This document shows, in pieces, positions 1 to 8,302 of a DNA stretch of 30,544 nucleotides. Position 1 is the first letter of the stretch; each line of letters begins with the position of its first letter. The notes beneath the pieces are model-generated. The model saw only the letters and a list, made by a program, of their open reading frames with translations, did not search any database and had not been told where the DNA came from. The stretch lies in assembly GCA_025352435.1 (NCBI GenBank), contig JANXTN010000131.1, forward strand, positions 1 through 30,544, in the 5' to 3' direction. The position numbers and the translations under genes were made by a program. Source of the DNA: Ferruginibacter sp. (GTDB lineage Bacteria > Bacteroidota > Bacteroidia > Chitinophagales > Chitinophagaceae).

Positions 1-1
1 T

Positions 2-2146
2 CATACAAAACCTTTTGAGAAAGGTATTTCATATGTAGATTTTGCACCCGATCGTGTAGCAATGCAGGATGCTACGGCGCAAATGGCATTGCTTCAGTTC
101 ATGCAAAGTGGAAGAACAACCGTTGCTGTACCAAGTACAGTGCATTGCGATCATCTGATAGAAGCTAAAGACAACAGCAAAACGGATCTTGACAGAGCAG
201 TGCACGAAAGCAGCGAGGTTTACGATTTTCTTTCTTCGGTTTCAAACAAATACGGAATTGGTTTTTGGAAACCAGGTGCAGGAATTATTCACCAGGTAGT
301 ATTGGAAAACTATGCTTTCCCGGGTGGGATGATGATCGGCACGGATAGCCATACAGTAAATGCCGGTGGCCTTGGAATGATTGCAATTGGTGTGGGTGGT
401 GCAGATGCCTGTGATGTAATGGCCGGGCTTGCATGGGAATTAAAAATGCCAAAGTTGATTGGTGTAAAACTCACAGGAAAATTAAATGGCTGGACATCAG
501 CAAAAGATGTAATATTAAAGGTAGCAGGCATACTTACTGTAAAAGGTGGTACCGGTGCAGTAGTTGAATACTTTGGTGAAGGTGCTACCAGCATGAGTTG
601 TACAGGTAAAGGAACTATTTGTAATATGGGCGCTGAAATCGGTGCTACTACTTCTACTTTTGGTTATGATGAAAGTATGAGTCGCTACCTCTCTGCAACA
701 GGTCGTGCAGAAATTGCTGCAATGGCAGACAACATCAAAGAACATTTAACAGGTGATGCCGAAGTATATGTAAACCCGCTGGATTATTTTGATCAGGTTA
801 TTGAAATAGATCTAAATACTTTAGAGCCGCACTTAAATGGTCCGTTCACCCCGGATCTAGCAACGCCTATTTCTAAAATGAAAGAAGCTGCTGCAGCTAA
901 TGGATGGCCTACAAAAATTGAAGTTGGATTGATAGGAAGTTGTACAAACTCTTCTTACGAAGACATCAGCCGTGCAGAAAGTCTTGCAAAACAGGTTTCA
1001 GAAAAAGGACTAAGATTAAAATCAGAATTTACGATTACTCCGGGTTCCGAACAGGTTCGTTTCACAATTGAAAGAGATGGTTTCCTAGACACATTTGGTA
1101 AAATAGGTGCTACGGTTTTTGCTAATGCATGCGGACCATGTATTGGAATGTGGGCACGTGTAGGTGCAGAAAAAGCAGAAAGAAATACCATCGTACACAG
1201 CTTCAACAGAAACTTTGCAAAGCGTGCAGATGGTAACCCAAATACTTTTGCGTTTGTTGGGTCTCCCGAAATTGTAACCGCAATGGCTATTGCAGGCGAT
1301 TTAAATTTTAACCCCCTTACAGATTCTTTATTAAACGAAAGAGGCGAATGGGTAAAGTTAGACGCACCATCAGGTTTTGAATTACCACCAAGGGGATTTG
1401 CAGTAGATGATCCCGGCTTTCAGGCACCAGCGGCAGATGGCAGTTCAGTAACAGTAAAAGTTTCTCCTGACAGTAAAAGATTACAAATTCTTGAACCATT
1501 CCCTGCATGGGAAGGTGATGATTTGTTAGGATTGAAATTGCTTATCAAAGCAAAAGGGAAATGTACAACTGATCATATTTCAATGGCAGGTCCATGGTTA
1601 AAATTTCGTGGACATCTAGATAATATCAGCAACAACATGCTGATAGGCGCAGTAAATTTTACAAACGATAAAACCAATTTGGTTAAAAATCAGTTGACCG
1701 GTTTTTACGGACCCGTACCTGATACGCAGCGGGCATACAAAGCTGCAGGTATTGGAAGTATTGTGGTGGGAGATGAAAATTATGGCGAAGGTAGCAGTCG
1801 TGAGCATGCAGCAATGGAGCCAAGGCATTTGGGTGTAAGAGCCGTATTAGTAAAGTCATTTGCACGTATACACGAAACTAATCTTAAGAAACAAGGAATG
1901 CTTGCCCTTACTTTTGAAACCAAATCAGATTATGATAAGTTTCAGGAAGATGATGTAGTAGATATTATTCGTTTAAAAACATTTGCTCCGGGCAAAAGAT
2001 TAAAACTTGTTATTAAACATAAAGACGGCACCAAGGACGAAATTATGGTGAACCATACTTACAACAAACAACAGATAGAATGGTTTAAAGCGGGTGCAGC
2101 ACTCAATATTATCAGAAGAGAATTTGCAGAAAAGCAGGCAAAATAA
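2..2146 (+). CDS. acn: aconitate hydratase, 5' end cut by window
   Basis: This enzyme isomerises citrate to isocitrate through cis-aconitate in the TCA cycle, in the cytoplasm, using a [4Fe-4S] cluster. The reading frame is open from base 2, so the in-frame ATG at 62 is internal. About 714 residues are visible, and bacterial and mitochondrial-type aconitases run to roughly 750, so about 40 N-terminal residues are missing. The three cluster cysteines are present: one in GSCTNSS (codon at 941) and two in ACGPCIGMW (codons at 1130 and 1139). The C-terminal swivel domain carries [17 protein letters not shown], with the substrate-binding arginines. The C-terminal ending [11 protein letters not shown] looks complete. 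A strong hairpin follows the stop. Sequence style fits the mitochondrial-type (AcnA-like) rather than the AcnB family. Identification is secure; the exact subfamily name is less so. Confidence 0.97.
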   Translation, partial: HTKPFEKGISYVDFAPDRVAMQDATAQMALLQFMQSGRTTVAVPSTVHCDHLIEAKDNSKTDLDRAVHESSEVYDFLSSVSNKYGIGFWKPGAGIIHQVVLENYAFPGGMMIGTDSHTVNAGGLGMIAIGVGGADACDVMAGLAWELKMPKLIGVKLTGKLNGWTSAKDVILKVAGILTVKGGTGAVVEYFGEGATSMSCTGKGTICNMGAEIGATTSTFGYDESMSRYLSATGRAEIAAMADNIKEHLTGDAEVYVNPLDYFDQVIEIDLNTLEPHLNGPFTPDLATPISKMKEAAAANGWPTKIEVGLIGSCTNSSYEDISRAESLAKQVSEKGLRLKSEFTITPGSEQVRFTIERDGFLDTFGKIGATVFANACGPCIGMWARVGAEKAERNTIVHSFNRNFAKRADGNPNTFAFVGSPEIVTAMAIAGDLNFNPLTDSLLNERGEWVKLDAPSGFELPPRGFAVDDPGFQAPAADGSSVTVKVSPDSKRLQILEPFPAWEGDDLLGLKLLIKAKGKCTTDHISMAGPWLKFRGHLDNISNNMLIGAVNFTNDKTNLVKNQLTGFYGPVPDTQRAYKAAGIGSIVVGDENYGEGSSREHAAMEPRHLGVRAVLVKSFARIHETNLKKQGMLALTFETKSDYDKFQEDDVVDIIRLKTFAPGKRLKLVIKHKDGTKDEIMVNHTYNKQQIEWFKAGAALNIIRREFAEKQAK

Positions 2147-2157
2147 ATTATTTCATT

Positions 2158-2190
2158 AATCGGCTGGTGCACAATCGCCAGCCGATTTTT
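2158..2190 (+). terminator. rho-independent terminator of the aconitase gene
   Basis: A perfect 10-bp stem pairs AATCGGCTGG (2158-2167) with CCAGCCGATT (2178-2187), and two further pairs can close the loop to CACAAT. The stem is followed by a T run. It sits 12 bases after the aconitase stop and before the promoter of the next gene. Confidence 0.88.
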
Positions 2191-2234
2191 CAGGCCTGCG
2201 TTTATAGCATTTAATTAGCCACTCTTACATTTCA

Positions 2235-2267
2235 GTTGCTCCATCTTCTGCAAAAATTTTACTTTCG
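2235..2267 (+). promoter_or_regulatory. possible Bacteroidota-type promoter for the DUF5916 gene
   Basis: GTTG (2235-2238) is separated by 21 bases from TACTTTCG (2260-2267). The Bacteroidota primary-sigma consensus is TTTG-N19-21-TAnnTTTG, so each box has one mismatch. The -7 box ends only 9 bases before the ATG at 2277, so the mRNA leader would be almost absent. This makes the call tentative. Confidence 0.35.
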
Positions 2268-2276
2268 TACTTACCA

Positions 2277-4727
2277 ATGAAATTTTTACTACTCATACTT
2301 TTATTTTCAGTAAACACTGTTTGCAACGCACAAACAAAAAGACACGCTGCTACCAAAATAACGGGCAACATAAAAATTGATGGAAAGAGCGACGATGCAG
2401 CGTGGAAAAATATGGAAGTCATTAATGATTTTATCATCTCTTACCCGGATTTTGGAAAACAACCTACTAAAAAAACAGAAGTAAAAATTGCTTATAACAA
2501 TGAAGCAGTTTATGTGCTGGCCACAATGTTTGATGATTCAAAGAATGTACGCAGGCAATTAACACAAAGAGACGGAAACGACCGACAAGATTGTGATATT
2601 TTCACCTTAGGTTTAGATCCTTATCTGGATAAACAAAATGGTTTTATTTTTCAGGTAACAGCAGCCGGTGTTCAGGGCGATGCAAGGCAATCTTCAGCAA
2701 ACGGCACAGACAGAAGTTGGGATGCAGTGTGGGAAAGTGCAGTAAACATAGAGGCTGACAGATGGATCGTAGAAATGAAGATTCCTTTTAGTGCTATCCG
2801 TTTTGCTAAAAAAGATGTGCAAAGCTGGGGGATTCAACTATCCCGAGCCATAAGACGCAGCAATGAAAATGATACCTGGAGCCCACAGGATCCTAATAAA
2901 GATGGTACCATAAATCAATGGGGAGAATTGACAGATTTGTCAAACATTGTACCACCACTCAGACTTTCATTTTTGCCTTATGTCAGCGGTGGCTTTCGTC
3001 AATCACCTACCGCAAATGGGCAAAATAAAACGGAGTATATTAAGAGTGGAGGGATGGATGTTAAGTATGGCATCAACGAAAGTTTTACTTTAGATGTTAC
3101 ACTCATTCCTGACTTTGCCCAGGTACAAAGTGACAATGTATTTTTAAACCTTACCCCCTTTCAGGTAAGGTTTGATGACTACCGACCTTTTTTTACAGAA
3201 GGCACAGAGTTGTTTAACAAGGCGGGATTGTTTTACAGCAGAAGAATAGGTGCGGAGCCAAATGGCACAGGTCAGGTGTTGAATTTTGCAAAAGATAATC
3301 CACAGTATTCTATTGAAAAAAATCCTGGTATTACAAGATTATACAACGCCACAAAGCTAAGCGGACGTACAAAAAATAATCTTGGGATTGGTGTGTTTAA
3401 TGCGATTACAAAACCGATGGAAGCAATTCTGCTAAACAATATTTCTAAGGCTGATTCCATCATCATCACAGAGCCTCTGACAAATTACAATGTACTGGTG
3501 CTGGACCAATCATTAAAAAACCGTTCGTCCATCACACTTACAAATACAAACGTAACTCGTAGAGGCAACGGCCGAAATGCTAATGTAACTGGACTAAACA
3601 TTTCTATGTTTGACAAAGCCAACAACTACAACTTATCCGCATCAGGAAAATATAGCAGCATTTGGGGAAAGCAGGGAAATTACAATGGTTATAAATCAGA
3701 ATTTAACGGTGGTAAAATAAGTGGAAAATGGAGATGGAATACGGGAATTAATATTGAAAGTGATCAGTACGATCCAAATGATTTGGGTTATTTACAAAAC
3801 AATAATTCGTTTGAGCAATTTGCAGGGGGCAGTATTAATTACAATAAACCTACAAAAAGATACTTAAGCCACAGCTATAATTTAAGCTATCAAAACAGCT
3901 ATTTATATAAGCCGTTTAAGTGGTCTTCTTTAGATGTTTCAGGAAGCGCCATGTTCCTGTTCAAAAACTTTTGGGATGCGAGTTTTAGGCTAAGTACAAA
4001 ACCAATAAGTTTTATAGATTTTTTTGAATCCCGTACCCCGGGCCTTCAATTAAATAGGTTTGCATATGTTTTTGTAGGAACCGGCGGCAGCAGCGATAGC
4101 AGGAAAAAATTATTTGGATCGTGGTTTATTGGCGGCGCAAAAGATAAAATAAAAGATGCCTTTTATTCCACCATTAAACTAAATCCGCGTTATCGTTTTA
4201 ATGACAAATTTCAAATAAGCGGAGGCTTTGAAAGAACGGTAGATCTGGGCCAGTGGGGCTTTTCGCACAGAGACAGCGTAAGCACATTAGTAATAGGTTA
4301 CAACGATCCCATAATTGCTTTTAGAACTGTGAGAACAAATAATTTTATAGTTGGTGGGCAGTACAACTTCACTGCACGCATGAATGCCTCCATAAGATTA
4401 AGACATAACTGGACAAGTATTGTAAACAGATCTTTTCACAAATTAAAATCAGATGGTGACTGGAACGATTATCCTTTTGCCGATGGCAGAAATAGAAATT
4501 TTAATGTTTTTAACATTGATATGTTTTACACATGGGATTTTAAATGGGGAAGCCGTTTAACATTTAACTGGAAAAATGCATTGGGAAATAATGTGTACTT
4601 AGATCCCTATATAAATCAGAACTATTCTAAAAATCTTGTTGCAGTTTTTAACAATCCTCACAGCAATGAGTTCAGTGTAAAAATTGTTTACTATCTCGAT
4701 TATTTAAATTTAAAAAGAAAAGCATAA
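2277..4727 (+). CDS. CBM9-like / DUF5916 outer-membrane protein
   Basis: This 816-residue exported protein has a signal peptide ending near residue 18 (NAQ). Residues about 28-210 form a family 9 carbohydrate-binding-like beta-sandwich, recognisable from KIDGKSDDAAWKN and from AAGVQGDARQ followed by the Trp-Asp pair in SWDAVWES. The remaining ~600 residues match the DUF5916 family: they are rich in aromatic, alternating-polarity strands, as in an outer-membrane beta-barrel, and contain the conserved stretch around DFAQVQSDNVFLNLTPF. Proteins of this architecture are common in Bacteroidota and their substrate is not established. A role in binding or importing a glycan or peptide at the outer membrane is inference. 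It stands alone between a terminator and a convergent gene whose stop lies only 6 bases away. Family assignment is firm; function is unknown. Confidence 0.87.
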   Translation: MKFLLLILLFSVNTVCNAQTKRHAATKITGNIKIDGKSDDAAWKNMEVINDFIISYPDFGKQPTKKTEVKIAYNNEAVYVLATMFDDSKNVRRQLTQRDGNDRQDCDIFTLGLDPYLDKQNGFIFQVTAAGVQGDARQSSANGTDRSWDAVWESAVNIEADRWIVEMKIPFSAIRFAKKDVQSWGIQLSRAIRRSNENDTWSPQDPNKDGTINQWGELTDLSNIVPPLRLSFLPYVSGGFRQSPTANGQNKTEYIKSGGMDVKYGINESFTLDVTLIPDFAQVQSDNVFLNLTPFQVRFDDYRPFFTEGTELFNKAGLFYSRRIGAEPNGTGQVLNFAKDNPQYSIEKNPGITRLYNATKLSGRTKNNLGIGVFNAITKPMEAILLNNISKADSIIITEPLTNYNVLVLDQSLKNRSSITLTNTNVTRRGNGRNANVTGLNISMFDKANNYNLSASGKYSSIWGKQGNYNGYKSEFNGGKISGKWRWNTGINIESDQYDPNDLGYLQNNNSFEQFAGGSINYNKPTKRYLSHSYNLSYQNSYLYKPFKWSSLDVSGSAMFLFKNFWDASFRLSTKPISFIDFFESRTPGLQLNRFAYVFVGTGGSSDSRKKLFGSWFIGGAKDKIKDAFYSTIKLNPRYRFNDKFQISGGFERTVDLGQWGFSHRDSVSTLVIGYNDPIIAFRTVRTNNFIVGGQYNFTARMNASIRLRHNWTSIVNRSFHKLKSDGDWNDYPFADGRNRNFNVFNIDMFYTWDFKWGSRLTFNWKNALGNNVYLDPYINQNYSKNLVAVFNNPHSNEFSVKIVYYLDYLNLKRKA

Positions 4728-4740
4728 TGAGCTTTATTTA
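4711..4740. terminator. weak bidirectional hairpin across two convergent stops
   Basis: AAAGC (4719-4723) can pair with GCTTT (4731-4735) around a 7-base loop that contains the stop of the DUF5916 gene. Read on the minus strand the hairpin is followed by a T-rich tract. The stem has only 5 bp, two of them G-C, so this is a weak candidate. No other terminator-like structure lies between these two genes. Confidence 0.3.
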
Positions 4741-5591
4741 CCAAAGTAGTCATAGGTAATTTTTGATAATTTTCTGGTAAGTGCCCAGGCAGCATTATTA
4801 TATTCCCAACTTTTATCAAAGTTGTTTTTTGTGAATATAGATAAGATGTAAGGCTCCTTTGCCATCACCAATAAAATTTCGCTTCTGCTTGCATCCACAG
4901 CGCCGCTTTTACTTGCTACAAATATGGTTGCAGGTATTTCGCTGATAGCTTCTTCATCCCAATAATTTCTTCCAAGTAACCGAATCATTTTTTTACTCAG
5001 CGAATCATTTATTATTGCACCTCTGTACATTTTTTCAAATATTGCAGCCATCTCTTTTGGTGTCGTCTGCCCCCAGCCATATTGCGTTCTATCATTTTCT
5101 CTGCCCACTGTTTTTGAATTTACTCTGGTATATTTAAATCCGTTGTTCTCCATCAAATTATTAATAACCGTTCCCGTACCTGCTATTTTTTGCAACCATA
5201 AACTTGCTGTATTATCACTCATACTAAGCATTAGCATTAATAATTTTGACAATTCAATTTTTTCACCGTTTTTAAAAGATCCTAAAATATCTACACCTGC
5301 ATACAACATAGAGTCGTTGTATGTTTGTTCCTGGTGGTAAGTTAATTCCCTGTTGTTTATTTTATTAATAATACCAATAAGAATTGGAATCTTCACAATA
5401 CTTGCTGTTGGAAAAACAGTATCAGCATTTATTTGAACAACCTTACCGGTTTTTAAACTTTGAATATAAACACCAATATCACCTTTGTAATCTTTAACCA
5501 AAGCCTCCACATTTTTCTGCAACTTTTTATTTGTGGTTTGAGCAAACAGTGTTGTGGGAATAATAAAAAGTATACACAATAATTTTTTCAC
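4734..5591 (-). CDS. class A beta-lactamase-fold serine hydrolase lacking Glu166
   Basis: This 285-residue protein carries a signal peptide (to about residue 18, LFAQ), so it is exported to the periplasm. It has the active-site elements of the beta-lactamase class A / D-Ala-D-Ala transpeptidase fold: S64-I-V-K67 (SxxK), S125-D-N127 (SDN) and K228-S-G230 (KTG-like). The distance from SDN to the TTP at 176-178 is exactly that of TEM-1 (53 residues from Ser to Pro). Aligned without gaps, the Glu166 position is T161 and the Asn170 position is E165. The family's general base for deacylation is therefore absent at its usual place. It belongs to the broad 'serine hydrolase, beta-lactamase2' group (PF13354-like). 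Whether it hydrolyses beta-lactams is doubtful; a role on peptidoglycan peptides is an alternative. It lies upstream-facing next to the 23-residue repeat protein on the same strand, 40 bases apart. Confidence 0.88.
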   Translation of the reverse strand: MKKLLCILFIIPTTLFAQTTNKKLQKNVEALVKDYKGDIGVYIQSLKTGKVVQINADTVFPTASIVKIPILIGIINKINNRELTYHQEQTYNDSMLYAGVDILGSFKNGEKIELSKLLMLMLSMSDNTASLWLQKIAGTGTVINNLMENNGFKYTRVNSKTVGRENDRTQYGWGQTTPKEMAAIFEKMYRGAIINDSLSKKMIRLLGRNYWDEEAISEIPATIFVASKSGAVDASRSEILLVMAKEPYILSIFTKNNFDKSWEYNNAAWALTRKLSKITYDYFGK

Positions 5592-5631
5592 GGTAATTTA
5601 TTTATACAGTAAGTTTTAAAGAGAAATTTAT

Positions 5632-6309
5632 TTATTGGATGTAATAGGTAATGCCTGCTACGTTCTGTGTTTGGTTGCCGGTTTTCCTTGCGCCTGCAAA
5701 TTGTTTTTCAAAGGATGTGTAATAAGTAAAATTGATTTGTCCGATGCTTTTTATTTTTCCTTTTAGGGCCTTGTCTTCAAAAGAACTGTAATAGTTTAAA
5801 TTCGTACTGCCCACACTTTTTAATTTTCCCCGCAGTGCTTCATTATCAAAACCATTAAAATATTGCAGTTGCGTACTTCCTATACTTTTTATCTTTCCTT
5901 TTAAAAGTGCATCATCATATTCCATAAAATAACTGAAAGTAAGGTTGCCTATTGTTTTAATTTTTCCTCTTAAAGATTCTAAATCGTAAGAGGCGTAATA
6001 AGTAACGGGCGTTCTTCCTATATATTTTAATTTGCCCTGCATGGCTTTATTATCAGTAACAGCAAATAATTCAACCCTACCGTTAAATTTTTCTATCCGG
6101 GAATAATTTTGAATCTTCTCTGAAAAATATTCTGTGCCATAATTTACAACGTCGCCATTGGGATTTAAAGTAATTACGGCATTATCATCCGTTGCAATCA
6201 TAAATGTTTGAAGTGCTCCTGTACTGCTGAGTGATATTTTGGAAATTCTCTGTGCAGATAAATGAGTGCAGCAACTTAAAAAAATAACAATTGAAAGAAA
6301 CCCTTTCAT
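5632..6309 (-). CDS. secreted protein with five 23-residue repeats, unknown function
   Basis: I do not recognise this 225-residue protein. It has an N-terminal signal peptide with likely cleavage after SA at 18-19 (HLSAQ). Residues 87-201 are five consecutive repeats of exactly 23 residues with the pattern xxALxGKIKSIGxxxxxYYxSFD. The central GK(I/L)K(S/T)IG and the two aromatic positions are nearly invariant. Degenerate copies may flank the array at about 64-86 and 202-225. Alternating hydrophobic positions and regular Gly suggest stacked beta-strands, as in a beta-solenoid or a meandering sheet; this is inference. It lies between the SET-domain gene and the serine-hydrolase gene on the same strand, with gaps of 83 and 40 bases, so co-transcription is possible. 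The ATG at 6309 gives a well-formed signal peptide. Confidence 0.8.
   Translation of the reverse strand: MKGFLSIVIFLSCCTHLSAQRISKISLSSTGALQTFMIATDDNAVITLNPNGDVVNYGTEYFSEKIQNYSRIEKFNGRVELFAVTDNKAMQGKLKYIGRTPVTYYASYDLESLRGKIKTIGNLTFSYFMEYDDALLKGKIKSIGSTQLQYFNGFDNEALRGKLKSVGSTNLNYYSSFEDKALKGKIKSIGQINFTYYTSFEKQFAGARKTGNQTQNVAGITYYIQ
5707..6051 (-). repeat. five tandem 69-bp coding repeats
   Basis: These encode residues 87-201 of the secreted repeat protein. All five units are exactly 69 bp with no insertions, but the protein copies have diverged at the variable positions. This points to old duplication held by structural constraint rather than recent slippage. Confidence 0.85.
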
Positions 6310-6392
6310 ACATGAGCGTTTAAGTAAAAGTAACTAAAATATAATACTTGTTATGGTGAAAAAGTATTAAAAAATCTTTTATAGTGCACTGC

Positions 6393-6776
6393 TTAAGAAA
6401 CATCAAACCAAAGCAAAGCAGAATCATCAAAATCGCCATTGTAATTTATAAAGACCTCATCTCCTTTTTCAATGTTTCTCACAGTTTTTATCATCATGGT
6501 TTCCGTGCTGTAATCCATAAAATACTCGCAGTTGCTGTTGTAGCTGTGGTTGTAAATGGGTACCATTCCCAGCGCCATACAACATTGCGTTTTATCTGTT
6601 CCCCATTCAAAAATATAATTGTGTAGCAGAGTTTGGTCTAATAATATTCTTTCTGTTGCAGCCATCACAATCACGGGAGCAATTTCGATAATAGTATCAG
6701 CTACAATGCGCTCGTTTGTAAACATTCCCCTGCCCTTTCCAGGACTTTCAGTTATAAATAAACAGGAAAGAATCAT
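6393..6776 (-). CDS. SET-domain protein, putative lysine methyltransferase
   Basis: This 127-residue cytoplasmic protein consists of little more than a SET domain. It has the N-terminal GKGRGMF element (residues 13-19), the central Y-N-H-S motif at 75-78 followed by SNCEYF, and the C-terminal GDEVFINYNGD (105-115) with the catalytic-type Tyr112. These match the RFxNHSCxPN and GEELxxDY signatures of SET methyltransferases, which transfer a methyl group from S-adenosylmethionine to protein lysines. The pre-SET and zinc-binding post-SET regions of eukaryotic enzymes are absent, as is usual for short bacterial members. Its target is unknown. It is divergent from mgtE with 65 bases between starts, and upstream of the repeat-protein gene on its own strand. 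Fold assignment is good; enzymatic activity is inferred. Confidence 0.85.
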   Translation of the reverse strand: MILSCLFITESPGKGRGMFTNERIVADTIIEIAPVIVMAATERILLDQTLLHNYIFEWGTDKTQCCMALGMVPIYNHSYNSNCEYFMDYSTETMMIKTVRNIEKGDEVFINYNGDFDDSALLWFDVS

Positions 6777-6841
6777 TACAGAATTTTGAAAGTAAAGGGG
6801 TAAATTGTGGCACTTTTAAGCAAAACTAATAAATACTGTTC

Positions 6842-8233
6842 ATGTCTTTGGAAACCCCCGAAATTTCTATGCAGCAATTGTTTGAAGAAGCCATTGCATC
6901 CGAAGACCAGCTTGCCATAAAAGAATTTTTAAATGATCAAAACATCAGTGACGTTGCAGATCTTATTTATGAATTTGATGATTACGAAACACAGATCATC
7001 TCTCACCTTTCAATTCATAGAGCAGCAAGTGTTTTTAAAATATTAGATCTAAGCGAACAGAAGAGAATTATAAAAAACCTGCCTGCATTTAAAAGTGCAG
7101 AGTTGCTAAATGAATTACCGGCAGATGATAGGGTGGATTTCTTTGAAGAACTTCCCACAGGCACCGTACGAGAATTAATTAAAACACTCGAACCTGCAGA
7201 GAGAAAAATCACATTGGAATTATTAGGCTATCCTGAAAACAGTGTAGGCAGGTTAATGACGCCAGATTATGTGTATGTGTACGAATACAACACCGTAAAA
7301 GAAGTACTCGAAACCATTCGCCGCTGGGGCACCAACAGCGAAACAATAGATGTTATTTATGTAATAAACGGCAAGGGCGAATTGATAGATGATATCCGAA
7401 TAAGAGATTTTATTTTGGCTGCGCCCGATGCAAAAGTGAGTGACCTTACAGACGAGAGATTTATCTCTTTAAAAGTAAATGACGATCAGGAAGCGGCAGG
7501 ACAGATTTTTAAAATGAACAACCGTGTTGCGCTTCCTGTAACCGACGATAAAAATATTCTGCTCGGCATTGTAACCATAGATGATATGTTGTGGGTGGCG
7601 CAGGAAGAATACACAGAAGATATTCAAAAGATTGGTGGCACCGAGGCATTGGACGAGCCTTACTTAGACATTAGTATTCCCAAATTGATTAGGAAACGTG
7701 CAGGATGGCTCGTTATACTTTTTTTAAGCGAAATGCTTACTGCCACTGCCATGCAGTTTTTTCAGCATGAGATTGAAGCAGCAACTGTGCTTGCATTATT
7801 TATTCCGCTTATCATGAGCAGTGGTGGCAACAGCGGCTCACAGGCAAGTACACTTATTATTCAGGCGATGGCTTTGGGAGAAGTTACACTAGTTGATTGG
7901 TGGCGGGTCATGCGCCGTGAATTGATCTCCGGTTTTATCCTCGGTGTCATCCTTGGCAGCATTGGCTTTTTCAGAATAATAATTTGGCAAAATCTCCACA
8001 TTTTCGATTATGGTATTTATTGGAAATTGGTGGCTGCAACTATTTTCTTTTCCTTGATAGGCATTGTACTTTGGGGAAGTTTAATGGGCTCTATGTTGCC
8101 GCTTATTCTTAAAAAATTAAAGCTCGATCCGGCAGCTTCTTCCGCACCCTTTGTTGCTACGTTAGTAGATGTTACTGGTATTGTTATTTACTTTTCAGTC
8201 GCGTATTTTTTCCTGAAAGGGATATTGTTGTAG
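6842..8233 (+). CDS. mgtE: magnesium transporter MgtE
   Basis: This 463-residue inner-membrane channel for Mg2+ has the usual order of parts. The acidic superhelical N domain spans residues about 10-135 (LLNELPADDRVDFFEELP). Two CBS domains follow at about 137-258 (RLMTPDYV, then VTIDDML). The transmembrane domain of five helices is at 285-463. The channel signatures PLIMSSGGNSGSQAST (328-334 for GGNSGSQ) and DPAASSAPFVATLVDVTG are intact, and D443 corresponds to the pore aspartate of characterised MgtE. Length is typical (about 450). In this family the N and CBS domains sense cytoplasmic Mg2+ and close the pore. I see no riboswitch in the 65-base leader, so regulation appears to be at the protein level. 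Three heptameric repeats begin at its stop codon. Confidence 0.96.
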   Translation: MSLETPEISMQQLFEEAIASEDQLAIKEFLNDQNISDVADLIYEFDDYETQIISHLSIHRAASVFKILDLSEQKRIIKNLPAFKSAELLNELPADDRVDFFEELPTGTVRELIKTLEPAERKITLELLGYPENSVGRLMTPDYVYVYEYNTVKEVLETIRRWGTNSETIDVIYVINGKGELIDDIRIRDFILAAPDAKVSDLTDERFISLKVNDDQEAAGQIFKMNNRVALPVTDDKNILLGIVTIDDMLWVAQEEYTEDIQKIGGTEALDEPYLDISIPKLIRKRAGWLVILFLSEMLTATAMQFFQHEIEAATVLALFIPLIMSSGGNSGSQASTLIIQAMALGEVTLVDWWRVMRRELISGFILGVILGSIGFFRIIIWQNLHIFDYGIYWKLVAATIFFSLIGIVLWGSLMGSMLPLILKKLKLDPAASSAPFVATLVDVTGIVIYFSVAYFFLKGILL

Positions 8234-8253
8234 ATGTGAGATGTTAGATTTCA
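8233..8253 (+). repeat. three heptamers starting at the mgtE stop codon
   Basis: Beginning with the G of the TAG stop, the sequence reads GATGTGA then GATGTTA then GATTTCA, so GAT recurs at 8233, 8240 and 8247 with a period of 7. It fades after 8253. It belongs with the longer heptameric arrays at 9413-9447 and 9538-9600. Confidence 0.55.
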
Positions 8254-8302
8254 ATAATGACGGAGAATTTGAAAGTGTCTTACTTTTAAAACTCATCGTT
8301 GA

